NCBI GenBank assembly: GCA_033439795.1
Contig: JAUTDP010000001.1
Span: 496,001-560,000 of the forward strand
DNA: 64,000 bases
DNA from: Sordaria brevicollis
Lineage: Eukaryota > Ascomycota > Sordariomycetes > Sordariales > Sordariaceae
Direction: 5' to 3'
This document shows positions 25,263 through 38,664 of the stretch, one piece after another (positions within the stretch are counted from its first letter, which is position 1; every line of letters starts with the position of its first letter). A program made the position numbers and the translations under genes. The notes below the pieces were generated by a model. That model was not told the DNA's origin. It did no database searches and was given only the letters and a program-made list of their open reading frames with translations.

Positions 25263-25735
25263 TGATTTGGACTAAAAACCATACTACAAAGGAAATAGAG
25301 CCTATACTATAAACTTATAGCGAAGGATTGAACTAATCTGGGGATCTTTGCTTAAGAAACGTAAATAGGGTTAGTAACTCTCAACTTTACTACTATAGGA
25401 AGAAGAATAAGAATAAAGCAAAGTTTTATTCTTATTATTTTTTTTAAATAGGAGTAGATTTATTAGTTAATTCTTTTAAAAGTCTTTAAGGGGGTTATTT
25501 AGTAGCTTCGTAGAAAAAGGTTCTTTAGGTGAAAAATGAAGTTATTATCTTTTTTAATTCTCTTTCTCGCCTCCTTTAATCGAAGGAGGGAAAAGTCTCC
25601 CCCTTTTATCCTTTTCTTAAATATAAATTCCGAATTTTCTAGAGGGAGGGAGGTATAAATCTATATTTACCCTACTATTTACTACTTAAATAATTACTTA
25701 TATATTTAAATAGATAATAATTTTACCCTATATTA
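25263..25735. repeat. Left LTR of Gypsy element B (473 bp)
   Basis: Begins TGATTTGG and ends CCCTATATTA; matches 38188-38660 at identical length. The first ~150 bp keep more C and G than the partner copy, while the last ~100 bp are more mutated than the partner. Differences are almost all transitions. Confidence 0.93.
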
Positions 25736-26249
25736 TATTTCCCTTCGAATATTTTTTATACCGTCCTAAATAAAAATATTCGTATAATAAGAATCCGCCT
25801 TCTTAAAATATAAGAATTAAATTAAAGAAAAGATATCCGAAGTAAAATAAAAAATAATTAATCCTCTACGTATAAATTACTTCCGGCGTTTATTAACCTT
25901 CTCTTCCTTTCTCTCTTTAATTAAATATTTTTTTAAAGCTTTATATTCAACTTTTTCCTTTATATCCAATCCCGTTTTATTAACCGTATATCCCGCATCG
26001 ATTACCGCTTAAATAATACTTATATTTACCTTATTCTTAAAAGGGATTAATTAAATTATTTTACTATTTAACGTTTTAGTAAATTTAATTTCAATTATTA
26101 ATTTACCCCTATTATAAAATTTTAAATTTTAAAGAAAATTTTTAAAAACCGAAAAGGGTTTAAGGAGGATAAAATAATTAATTAAAAAGTATTTTTTATT
26201 AATTTATATCGAAATAATAAAATCGTTTTACTATTTTTTTATTATTTTT

Positions 26250-29200
26250 TTCCTTTTCGGCCGTAGAGGTTAATTAATTATAATCTCCTTCTTAAAAATA
26301 GCGCTAAAATTAGCCGTTATAATTTAAATTAGGAGCTTCTTTTTTTAAACGTAGGTAATTTTTATAATAGGTATAAAGGAAATTTATTCCCCTTCGTTAA
26401 TAATTTTAAAGAATTTATTATCTTCAAAATTGGTATTAGGTATAAGTATAATAGTCTCTCTTTATTTATAACCTTCTTCTCTTAAAAAGGAGGAAGAAAA
26501 AGAAAAATTATTTAAATTTAATATTAATAAAGAATTAAGGGAGAAAATTAATTACTTTCTTTTTACGAAGAAGGGTTTCGAAAACTTCCTTTTAGAAAAA
26601 TTACGACCTTCGTTATTTTATTAAAGGATATTATAAAAAGCGTTTTAATTTCCTTAAAAGAAATATAGAATATCCTTTTCTTTTTATAATAATATAATAC
26701 TATATTCGCCGAAAAATCCAAATATTTCTAACCGAAAAGGCCGATTTAATTTATTATTTTCGCTGTAAAATATTTTAATTTATTAAAATAAATCTACTTC
26801 GATTTTTAAATAATTTCCGACGCGGGTTAATATATAAACGTAATAAATATTTAAAATATTATAGACCGCGCGTATTTATATATAAATTATAATAGATTCG
26901 AAAAAATATATCGAACCGGTCTAGATTTATAGCTTTTAATAATTTCCCTCCTCTTAATTAATTAATTTTAAACTCCTAATATTATATTTTCGGCGCTAAA
27001 TTTTAATAAAAAAAATTCGTATAGTTTCTAAATATTAAAAACCGTAAGATTAGGCGTAAATTTAATATAAGAAAGGTATTTCGATTTAAATGAACCGTTT
27101 CTTTAAATTAATAAATTAATTATTAAGCCCGTAGGTAATAATATATTATTAAGCTAGGGAAAAATAAATTTTCTTCGTATATTCGTAATTATCGAAGGTA
27201 AGTACTAAATTGTAAAAGAACTATTATTTATTTTTATTATTATAAATTATTAAAACGAAATATTTGTTAATTTATATTAGAATATACTATTATTTAATAA
27301 TCTTAAGGAAATCGGGTAAATCTCCTCTTAATCCGGGAAATTCTATATTATTATTATCGAATTTATAAGTTTAAAAAGGGATATAAATACAATCCCCGAA
27401 ATTATATAATATATAAATAAAAATTATATAAATATTAATACTTTCTATTTAAATTTAGGTATTTGTAAAATATTAAAGGTTTATAAAGTTAAAATAAATT
27501 TATTCTTAAATAAAGCGGTTAAATTACCGAAAAATAGTAAATTAATTAATAAATAGAGGAACGTCCCTATAAATTAATTCTAATAATATTTTATTAATTT
27601 CGAACTTTATAATAAATAAATATAATAATAATTTCTCTTCGTTTAAACGTCTATTTATAATAATTAAGAAGCGTTAATTTAAATAAGGGGTAAAATTTTA
27701 TTATTCTTTTTTAATTATTTTAGGGGGGTAAATTTACCCCGTATATATTTTAATATCCCTCTAATCGTAAATTTACCGTCTCTAAAATTTAATAATAAAT
27801 CCTATCCCTTTAAATAATCTTTTAATTTAATAATATATTATATTCCTAATGAGAAAGGCTTATTCCTCTTCCGTAAAAATAATCTCTTCGTTCGAAATTA
27901 TTTTTAATAAAAGAATAAATTTACGCGAGAATAAAAATTAAACGTTTAATAGGGTAAAGATTTTAAGAGGGAGAAAAAGGGTTTTTTTTGAAAATTGTAA
28001 CGTTATCGAAATTAAAAATATAAGAATATTTAATAAAAAAAGTTATAAAAGGCTAATATAAATCTATTCTTTAATAAAAAAAGTATTAAAAATTATAATA
28101 AAGGGAAAGAAAAATCTTTTACCCTACGACGTATTAAAATCTTTTTATTATTATAAGAATTTTTTATCTTTTATATAGGTTTATATTATCCTAAAATTAT
28201 TATCGGTATTATAAATATTTCTTTATTACTATATCGCCCGAAAAATACCTTTAGGTCCGAATATTTATTTATTTAAATATTTTCCTATATCCGGGCTCTA
28301 TTTTCGTTAATTATCCCGTTTTTATTATTTAAGTAACCTATTTAAATAATTAAGGAAGGAATTAAAATTTCCCTTTTTAGCCGACGAATAAATTTATACT
28401 ATTCTTTTCTACCTTATCCGTTTCCCTTCGTTTAAAAATTTCTTTTCCTCTAAATAATATTATATAAATTCGCTTCCTTTATTAAAATACTATAATTAAA
28501 CTTAAAAATATTACGAAAAATCCCGTTTAGGAGGAGATTTAACGCTTTAAAGTACTTATTAATTAATAGAAGAAACCTTTTCTCAATATAAATTTCGGCG
28601 AATATATTATTATTATAAATAAACGTCTTTCGGCTTTAATCCTTTATAGTCTTATCCCTAATTTCCTTTTAATTATTTAAAATAATCCTTATTATATAAA
28701 TACCTATTTTAACGGAAAGAAATAACTTTTTAACAAAGTTTATATTTATTAAAGCTATAAATTCGCTAGTAATTAATTCTAAAGAATATTTATAAATATA
28801 AATACTTAGGTCTTTTTTTTTAGGGTAAAAATCTTTATTATTATCTATCCTCCCCTTATTAATTCGCTTTACTTCGAATAGGTTTTGCTAAAGTTTTTTA
28901 AATAAATTAAAAATCTAATAGAAGAATTCCACTTAGTAAATTAGTATTAGCGCATTATTTTTAAATATTTTAATAAATATAATTTCGATATTAAGGAATA
29001 TTAGCGCGTTTTTATTAAAAAGAAAGGAAGTTAGCCTTTAAATTATTATAGCGTTTATATACGTACTAAGAAAGAATATATCTTTAATTTATTTATTTAA
29101 ATATATAATTCTTTATACGGATTTATTCCTCTTCTTTTTCTATTTTCCCTTATTAATTAATTTTTTCCTTTTAAAAACCGGTTCCTTTATATTAATTATA

Positions 29201-29980
29201 CCGAATAAATTTAAAAGTCGTACGTTTTAATTTTTATCCGTAATAACGAATAGGAGTCCTTCAACGTTTAATCTCTTTTCGTAAACTACGTTTCTATATC
29301 GGGAAATATTAAAAAAAATATATATAGGAATTATATTTAAAATATTAAACGAATAAATTAGTATACCTATTCGAATTATTTTAGGAAGGAATTTTAATTT
29401 AAATTTCGTAAGGACGTAACGTTACGGCCTCTTATCGAAGTTTTGGTTAATAATTGTAGTATTAATAATTTTATTCTAATAATCGATAGCGTATTTAAAA
29501 ATTATTAGTAAAGAATAGATCGGCACGTATTTAATAATTTTAAAAATTAAGCCGAATATATTTAATTTAAATACGAATAATTAAATATAAAAGGAAAAGG
29601 CTTAAATATTCGCAATAATTATACTAAGGTTAATACTATATATAATAACGAGGATATTTTTAATATTATTAATATAAATCGGCTTTCGAAAGATAATAAC
29701 GATTTAGGTAAAGAAAATAAATTTTATAATAAAGGTAGCGGAAAAATTAGTAAGGATAAAGAACTTATTTATAAAAAGATAAAGCTCAAAATTAGCGTCG
29801 AAAATATCGAAATTAAAAGAAGAATTAATTAGTAAATTCTTAATAAAAGGGTTATTAAAAGTAATAATTTTAAGGGTAATAAAAGTAAAAAAAATAATAT
29901 TATTATTATTATTAAAAAAGAGGGAAAGGGTATTATTATTTCTTTTAAAAAGAATAATAAAAATAAATTAGCGTTATAAA
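26250..29980 (+). pseudogene. Long antisense ORF relic inside Gypsy element B
   Basis: Read on the plus strand (opposite to pol), two blocks were followed codon by codon. From about 28,550 to 29,200 one frame has interruptions that are only TAA/TAG. From about 29,376 to 29,979 another frame is open except for TAA/TAG and ends in a Lys/Asn/Glu-rich tail. A frameshift or intron separates them. The plus strand also looks open upstream to about 26.2 kb, but I did not verify the frame there. A protein near or above 1,000 residues is suggested. Family not recognised; a captured host gene, a nested DNA transposon and a genuine third ORF of the retroelement are all possible. Confidence 0.5.
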
Positions 29981-30498
29981 TACAAATCAATACCTCTTAT
30001 ATAAAATATAAAATTTTTTCGGCGAAAAATTTCTAATAAATAAAATAAATATAAAATAAGCAAATAATAAAGAAAAATAATTTCCCCTTAATATTTCCCT
30101 CTTACTTTAATATTTAATCTTCCCTTTAAAAGTAATTAAAATTCCGAACGACTACTTTTACTAAAAAAAATCTCTCTAAAATAAAATATTGAAAAATAAT
30201 ATAAAACGGCCAAAAGGGTATTAAACTCTTAGCGTTAAAGGTATTCTAATTTATTCTAACCTTAAATAATAATTTTTTAAGAAATTAAAAATTAAAATCG
30301 GCTTTTAAAGATTATTTATATTACGGAATTTAATAAGGATTTCCCTTAATTAATTAAAAGAAATAAAAGCAAAAATAAATAAATAAAAATAAATAGCCAA
30401 AAGCAAGGATAAAGGACCTAATATAAAAAATATAAAACGTAAAAAAAAAATAAAAAGGAATTGGAATTCTTAACCGAAAATAATTAATAATTAAAAAA

Positions 30499-30543
30499 TC
30501 GGTCGGGTGCGGATCGGTTCGGACGCCGTTCGGTCGGGGGTAC
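30499..30543. other. GC-rich pocket in RIP DNA
   Basis: A 45-bp segment beginning cggtcgggtgcggatcgg and ending gtacc stands out in otherwise extremely A+T-rich DNA. It contains almost only CpG and GpG steps and no CpA, so it is RIP-resistant by composition rather than newly inserted. It lies close to the boundary between the pol end and the antisense ORF of element B. Confidence 0.5.
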
Positions 30544-30999
30544 CTTTAATAATTCGAAAAAAAATAATATTTATAGCGTTTTATAAATATTAATAATTAT
30601 TAACCCTATTATATACCTTTTAACGTTATAATCCTCTATTTATAATCTAAAGTTAATTAGGGTCGTTTTTAAATTAGGGCTAAATTTCCTCCCCTTCTAT
30701 AATATTTAATTATGTTTTAAATTAATTTTTAATTAAAACCTACTCCTCCGGGGGCTTTCCTACTAAAATAGCTATTTCGATTAAAAATTTCTTAAAGTTC
30801 TAATATATCCTTTTATTAAAAGTCTTCGTTCGAATTCCTTTAATAAATATTAATTAAAGTTCCTCCGCTTTTAAAAATCTTTTAGGAGTTTTTTCTACGA
30901 TTTTTCCGTTATTAATTAAACCCCGAATAAATCCCTCTTCGGGATTAATTAGCTCTTATAAGCCTTTTATCGGATTTTTAATATTTAATATTATTCTAT

Positions 31000-32120
31000 C
31001 CCTAATTACAAACTTCTTAATATTTTTAACGCCTACCGGCCTCTTTAAAAGAATCCTATTAAAAATACTTAAATAATAAATACTACCCGAGGAGGAAATC
31101 CGGTATATATAATAAAGACTTTCTTAACGGTAGGTTAATTTCTATATTGAATTTATATTTACCCTCTTAACGTTATTATACTTTAAAATAAAATCTCTAA
31201 CCTCAATTTAAATATTAATAGGGCGTATTTTTCACTTATCCTTCTTATTATAATAAACGGTAATTACTTCCCTTACTATAACGACCTTTTTAGCGGTTTA
31301 ATTAAATTAATATTTTAATTTTTCGCGTATTCGAATAATAGCGTAAATTAACTCCTCCTTCGTTATTAATTTATTATTATTTTTCTAATTAATAACCTAT
31401 TATAAAAGTAAATCGAATTTAATAAGAATAATAAGATTATAATTATAAATTAATTAAAAGGGAATATAACCGTAATTACCCCGGATTATTATTCGGTTAA
31501 TAAATAAAATATAGAGTAAAAACTTTTTCCAATTACGCCCTTTATTATCCGTTATCTTCGTAAGTGAGGCGGTAATCGTTATATACCCTTATTTATTATT
31601 CCTATTAATTCTAGAATTAAAAGGTATAATATACTCTTTACGGATCCCTAGTTGAATTAAATATTTAATAACGGCTAATTGGAATTCAAAATTACTATTA
31701 ATTAAAACCGTTAAAGGATATCCCTATTTTAAAAAAATAAATTTAAAGAAATATTTTACTTAAATAAATTTAATATTAAATAAAACGGTAGTTTTAATAT
31801 AACCGGTTATATTATCCTTAATTTTTAAAAGAGGAATCTTTTTCTTATTAGCCCTTGGAAAATATTAAATATCTAAAATTTATTTACTAAAAGGGTAAGA
31901 ATTAGGATAAAATTATTAGTAATTATCTTCGAAGCGTTTAGGATTAAACTATTAATATTAAAGATAGGAGCGGATTAATTCCTCAATATTATTATATATA
32001 CCCTTCTAATAATAATATTTAATAATACAACGATATATTCCTTTACGTCCTTAATATCCTACTTTATTATAATACCGGGTTATAATTAATTACTACTCCT
32101 CCTAAATATTAATAATCCGC
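31000..32120 (-). pseudogene. Integrase and GPY/F-like C-terminus of element B
   Basis: On the minus strand, RKGIYR near 32,050 followed by YYY.KGIYNNIEE resembles the zinc-binding N-terminus of Gypsy integrases. At 31,270-31,020 YYNKKDK, DFILKYNNVKR, KLTYR.E.LYYIYRIS and YYLSIFN match the C-terminal module (GDFV..., K...RW.GPY.I..., TYYL.D..G). The central DDE region between them is heavily mutated and I could not place its residues. Confidence 0.6.
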
Positions 32121-33099
32121 CTAAGGAATTAAATAGAATTAATAAGCCGTAATTAAAGAATATTATTTTAAATTATATACTTTAGTATATTATTATAAAA
32201 TTAGCGCTTTAAAATTATACTCTTTAAATAAGTAAAAATCTTTATAATTAAAAGGAATTTAATAATCTCTTCCGATTACCGCGATTAATTATTACGTAAA
32301 ATCGATTTAAATAGTTCCGTAAAGGTAGCGTAAATTTACGTATTTACGAAATTATTAATATCTTTTTCGTACTCCTTTTCGTATAAATCAAAAGGTTTAA
32401 GGGGTTTATAAAATAGTTTATTAATTATAAAATTCTTTAAATTAAAAATATACTTAACCTTAAAGTCGAAAAATTTAATTTAAATAATTTAATATATTAA
32501 TAAAACCCTTAAGATATTATTAATAATACTATTAAATTAATAAATAAGAATTATAGTATTGGTTTTAATAACGAAATATATTCTAAAAAAGTATTTTTAT
32601 AAGCGTTTTAAAATATAAAGAAACCCCTAAAACTCCCTTTTAATAATATTATAACGCTTTTTAACCTTTAACTAAATTCCGCTTTTAAATTTATATAAAT
32701 ATTTTTTATTATTAGGGCCAATCTATTCTAAAATACCTCTTTAATTTTTAAAAGAAATATTAATTATTAAAATAATAATTTTATAACGCTTATTATTATA
32801 AATAAGGGTTATAAAGATTAAAGCCGTAGTAATTAAATATTAAAAGTATTTTATTACGAATTATTCGTTTTTAATTTATTTAAACGTAATTCCCTTCTTT
32901 ATTAAAGCGTAAAAAAGAATTATAATAATATTAAACCCGCGGATCTATACCCGGTAATAATTTATAATTTTTAAAAAGGAGTGGACCTCTTAAATACTAC
33001 TTCCCTTTTTCTTAAGAGTCTCTTTATAATAAATTTATTCGTTAATCTTTCGGATTTTCTTTTTAATTAAAACCCTTCTATTAGGTATATAAAGATATT

Positions 33100-33560
33100 T
33101 AATAAAAATTACCTCCTTTTAGTATTATTATAATTTAATTATTATAATAATACCTCCGGTAAACTTAATATTAATTAGGATTTTATCGATATTTATAAAG
33201 TATTTTAAAATATATTTCTTAATTTCCCTTAAGCCGATCTACTCCTCGTTATAAATTATCCGAAGCCCCTTAATATAAATATTATTAAAGTACGGTTAAT
33301 AAATATTAGGAATTAGGTCGTAAAGTATCCTAATTATCGCTTTTATAAATTAAATAACCGAATTAATACCTCCTTAAAATAAAATAATTATTTTAAAAAG
33401 GCCTAAAGGTATTAAAAAGGTAATAAGGTCGTAATTAATTTTATCGAAGGGAATTTAATTGTAATTAGAGAAAAGGTCGAATAAAAATAGTATTTTATAC
33501 CCTTTAAATGCTTCGCTAAATTCTTTATAATTTAAAAGTAAATTAATATTTTTTAAAATT
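33100..33560 (-). pseudogene. Reverse transcriptase of element B
   Basis: Minus-strand DLFSNYNQIPFDK near 33,480, then LITFLIPLGLFKI, then FIKAIIRILYDLIP and PYFNNIYIKGL near 33,280 reproduce the fungal Gypsy RT order (D.FSGY.QI..., FLTPLGL...Q, ...PFLDDI..KGP). The catalytic DD pair reads NN, as RIP would give. The dead state is certain; the family call is strong. Confidence 0.85.
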
Positions 33561-36500
33561 ACTTTATTAATTTATTAAACGTTATTAATAAAATATAGGC
33601 CGCTATTCTTTTTAATAATTAAAAACTAATTATTTCGGTAAATAATATAATTTCTTCGAAAATCCCTTTCTATATTCTATTTTTTAATAAATTGTATATT
33701 TAATTATAAAGGGCTTTAAATATTGGAATAGATTTTATCTATTAAGTAGAATAAAATATAATACGGATTTATTAAGGGGGGATAATATCCGGGTTAAATC
33801 TTCTATATTTATTAAAATCCTATATAAGAATTTATTCCTTATTATAAAAAATATAGGTGAATAATTCGATTTCGGCTTTATTTAAAATATTTTAGACCGT
33901 TTTTAAAATAATTTAAAAACGTTCTTCGGTAAAACGAAACCCTTTAATTAATTCTATAAAGCGTAGAATAATATATTAATCCTATTTAAAATTAAAATTT
34001 TTAAGTAAAGTAATAATCCGCTCTTTAATTATTTTTAATCGCTTCGCCTTTTAATTAAAATCTCCTTTAGGCCTAAAACTATTAGAAATTATATTATCGA
34101 TTAGATTAACCTTTTAGGTTATTTATTTATATATAATATATATTTAGAATATTATTTTTAATCTTCCTTTAAAATTAAATTCTTCCTCTAATAAAAATCT
34201 CCCTTCTAAACCGAATTTCCGAATTAATATAATTACCCCCCTTCGTATCCGCCGCAAAAATTACCTAAAAATCCGTACCGGGTTATTTACACCTTTCTAT
34301 ATATCTTTTAATTCCTTTAAACTATCCTTTTCTCACTATAATAATTCTAAAACCTATTTAACTGTAGAATTTAATACAAGGGCAATCCGTTTATTATCCT
34401 CTTTTAACTACTCTAATATTCGTTTTTCCTCCTCTTTTTCTTCCCTTATTACTACTTCTCTCTCCGTTATTATTATTATAATTATAGGGGAATTAAACCT
34501 TCTACCCGCCTTTAAGAGCCCTTTTTATTAAATTATAAATCCTAATTAACGTAGCGCGGATTACTACCTTTTTAATCGTTATAATAACGAAAGTTTTATT
34601 ATCTTTATAAATTAAATAAACGTTTATATTATAAAAGAATAGTAGGCCTAAAATAATATTATAATTGGGCAAAGGCTATTTAGTAACGAAGAAATAAACT
34701 TCCCTTCCTTTATTAAATAAATATATTTTCTTATAAATCTTTTTAAAAAAACCCTTCTTCCCGCTATTACTATTAATATTAGCAATTTAGGTAAAAATAT
34801 TCTATAACTTAAGGCTATTAATTAACGCCTTATTAATAATATTATATTTAGCGCTACTATTTAATAAAGTAAATACTTTCCTACTTCCTTTTACGCTAAT
34901 AAAAACGTAAAGGATTAATAATAATATTAAGCGCGTAATTTTATTCTTAGTAAAAAAGGATTTATCGATTTATTTTATTTAATTAATCGCTAAGGTTAGG
35001 ATATTATAAGTTAATAAAATTCGAGTAGGAAGAGATTTAACCCTCTACCAATCGGTAATATTTTACTAATTAAATAAAAAAAAAAATTCATCCCTAAAAA
35101 AAGCTTTTATAAAATTAATAAAAAGATTATAAACCAATTTAATAATTATAATAAAATACGTTTAAATTCCTTATTAAACGGGAATAAAATAATTAATTTT
35201 AAAGCTATTATTAAAAATAACGCTACTATAATATTTAAACTAAATTTTAAGAACCCTATCCTTTATATAAAATATATTAAAAAATTATTTAACCTAATTA
35301 TAAATAACTTTAATAATAATTAAATTATCCCGAATAATATCCTTAATAGTAATAATAACCTTAACGTTTATAAATTTAACGGCTATAGGGTATTATTTTC
35401 GGAATTTAGAAATAATATTCCGAAAGATTAATTAATTAATACCTCCATCCTTTTCGGCTATAAACGCCTTCTTAATTATTATTTTTATCGAAAGCATTAT
35501 TATTATTATAAACGTTATCTTACTAATATAACTTTTATCTTTAAAAGTTTAATTAAATTATTTAGGTATAAATCCATTAATTTTGGCACTAGAAAGTTAA
35601 ATAAAGGGAAGCGTTATAATATAGCCGGGTATAACTTCCTTTATTCTAAACCTCTTTAATTCCTTAATAATAACGATAATTATATTAAAAAGGGAATTAA
35701 TCTACTCTTCGGTAAAATCAGTAATATTTTTAATTCTAAAGACTATAAATATTTAAATTTATAAACTAAAAATACCAATCCTCTAATAAAATTTAATTAA
35801 AAATTTATAAAATTTATCGAAAATATTAATAATAGTATAATTAATAGCCTTAATATTAGCTCTCCGAACGAAAACCATATCCTACTACTTCTTCGCTATA
35901 TTAAGGTCCCCAAGGAATTTAAAATAAAAGGTAAAATAAAGATTTATAGCAATACCTTTCTACTAAATATTTCTTTCCCATTTTTTAAAATTACTATAAT
36001 TAAAATAGTCCGGGTTTAAAATAAATAATAAACGGACTACCTTTCTTAGGGCGCTTTAATTAATAATACGAATATATATTTCGTTAGGGAATAGATTAAA
36101 AGCGTTTATAATATTACTTATATAAATAATAATACTTATAAATCTCTACTTATTAGGGGTAATCTACCGTATAATACTATAAGAATCGTCCTTATCCTTC
36201 TTTCTATAATTAAATAAATAATAACCTATTTTATTATAATAATAATACGTTTAATAATAAGGCTCCCTCCTTCCTCCACCGCTAATATAATCCTTATTAT
36301 AAAAGTAGGTTTAAACCGAATTAATTTAAAAATAATAAACTTAAATTAATTAAAATTAAAAAAGTACAAGAGGAAGCGGGATAGAAGTATTAACAATCCA
36401 ATTATCTATTAAAGACTTATAGGCGATAACCAATTATTCGAAAAATTTGGTTAATTTCTCTATTTAATTATCCCTAATTATAATAGGAATTTCAACGGCC

Positions 36501-38187
36501 TTAAAAATAGACTTAAGGATAAATTTTTTAATAAACTTCTTATTAACGCTTTAAATAGATTCTTTATCGGAAAAATAAATCGTTTTGCATATAGGACGGT
36601 AAATACTAATTTCTTCCTTATTATCAAAATAATTATTAAATTTAACGTCGTCGAACTATTCGATAACTAAATTATTTAATTTAATTAAGAATTCTACCCA
36701 ATTTATATAATAAAATTCCTCTTTATATTTATTAAAAAAAGAAGTTACAATCCGCTTAATTTCGAAATTAAACTTTCGATAAAAATTCTTAATAACGTTA
36801 ATGTAAATGAAGGATTAATTAATAGTAGTTTAGCGAATTAATAGAGCTGTATAAATAAAAATAATATTTATAATAATATTATAATTATTAGGAACCCATT
36901 TGGAATAAAAATATTTTAAAGTAATAATTATATTTTTAATCTATTTAGGGTCTTTAGCCTTATAAATTATTTTAAACCGCTTTATAAATTTAAATTAGGT
37001 ATAAATTTTCCGGAATTTAAATTTATAAATAATACTTTTACTAATATCCTTAAACTCCTTCTTATATTATTAAAATTAGATGGAGATCTTCTATTTATTA
37101 TTATTAAATTCGTAAATCCTAACTTTCTTTTCAAATAATTTAAAATATTTAATAACCCTATTCCTATTAAAAAAATTAACGGGGGTAATATTACGAATAA
37201 TATTATTAATTAAGATAACGGTAATAATATCGAAAATTATTTTAATAGGAGGAACTCATTCGGTAAAAAAAGAATAAAAAAGGATAGATAATAAAATCGA
37301 TAAAGAAGAAGAGGAAATAAAGGGAATATTTTTAGACGTAGTAATAATATCCTTATTAAATATAATAAACGATATAAATTTATAAATAATAAATAATAAA
37401 TAAAGGGGAAAAGGGGTATTATATATATAATTAAAATATTAATTATTATTTGTATTTTTTTCGAAAGAGGTATAAATTTGCACTTCTTTATTAATAAACT
37501 CTCGATTTAAATACTATAATACCGCTAATAGGTCCTTACCGCTCCTAAAATTTCGTAATAGCTTTATTTCTAAGCTATCCGAAAAGTAAATTTATTTAAT
37601 AATACTTTTATTAATAGATTTTACTTCTTTTAATAAAACTAAAAATTCTTTTAAAATATTAAAAAATCCTCAAATTATTAAAAAGAAAAATCCTACGATA
37701 ATTTTAACCAACCGGAGAGCGAATTCCGTATATAAGATATAAATATCTAACGAACGGATAATTTACAATAAAGAGCGGATTTAATCCCTTTAGTATTTCT
37801 CCGGTAATTCTTATATAAATTTATTAATAAAATCTTTAATTTCTAGGTCTTTTACCTCTATTATTCCGATTTTCTTATAATTTTCGATTTTTTATATTTT
37901 CTTTTATTTTTTAATTTATTCCTTATTAATTAAAATCTCGTAATATTAGGGAAACGGAGATTTGTATATATCCGAAATTAAAATTTCTTATAAATTTATC
38001 GAAAGATTCCTTTACTATTAATACCGATTAGTATTTCGCTACTCGATTATTAATATTTAAAATAATATTCCGAAGGCTATAAGGATAACTTTCGTATTTA
38101 TAAGAAACCCCGGCCGAAGGTTTTTTATATTTATATTAATTAATTTGGTTAGGAATTTAAAATTTATTTCGTCTTTATTATTAAATT
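33560..38187 (-). pseudogene. Gag and 5' pol region of element B (degraded)
   Basis: This 4.6-kb stretch lies upstream of RT in the minus direction, so gag and protease belong here. No knuckle or protease motif could be read confidently through the mutations. No other feature is recognised. Confidence 0.45.
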
Positions 38188-38660
38188 TAATTTAGATTAA
38201 AAATTATACTATAAAGGAAATAGAATTTATATTATAAATTTATAGCGAAGGATTGAATTAATTTAGGGATCTTTATTTAGGAAACGTAAATAGGGTTAAT
38301 AATTCTCAACTTTACTACTATAGGAAGAAGAATAAGAATAAAATAAAGCTTTATTTTTATTATCTTTTTTAAGTAGGAGTAAATCTATTGGTTAATTCTC
38401 TTAGAAGTCTTTAAGGGGGTTATTTAATAGTTTCGTAGAAAAAGGTTCTTTGGGTGAAAAATAAAGTTATTATTTTTTCTAATTCTCTTTTTCGCCTCTC
38501 TTAATCGAAAGAGGGAGAAGTCTCCCCTTTTTATTCTTTTCTCAAATATAGGCTCCGAATCTTTTAGAGGGAAGGAGGTATAGATTTATACTTGCCCTAC
38601 TATCTGCTACCTAAATAATTATTTATATATTTAGGTAGATAATAATTTCACCCTATATTA
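38188..38660. repeat. Right LTR of Gypsy element B (473 bp; 5' LTR of the minus-strand element)
   Basis: The partner of the LTR at 25263-25735. It starts TAATTTAG (TG mutated to TA) and ends CCCTATATTA, followed by CTAAG. Equal length in both copies means no indel has accumulated. Confidence 0.93.
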
Positions 38661-38664
38661 CTAA

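Larger units (their letters stand above)
25263..38660 (-). mobile_element. Ty3/Gypsy retrotransposon 'element B' (13.4 kb) nested in the MULE
   Basis: Two 473-bp LTRs, a 4-5 bp duplication and minus-strand pol motifs define the element: RT about 33.5-33.1 kb, integrase zinc region about 32.1-32.0 kb, and a GPY/F-like C-terminal module about 31.3-31.0 kb. The pol style (PLGLFK... and P-[FY]-x-[DN]-x-I..KGP type RT box) is that of fungal Gypsy elements distinct from element A. The unit is roughly twice normal length because about 5 kb between the pol end (~30.6 kb) and the left LTR holds extra, plus-strand-oriented coding DNA. Confidence 0.9.
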
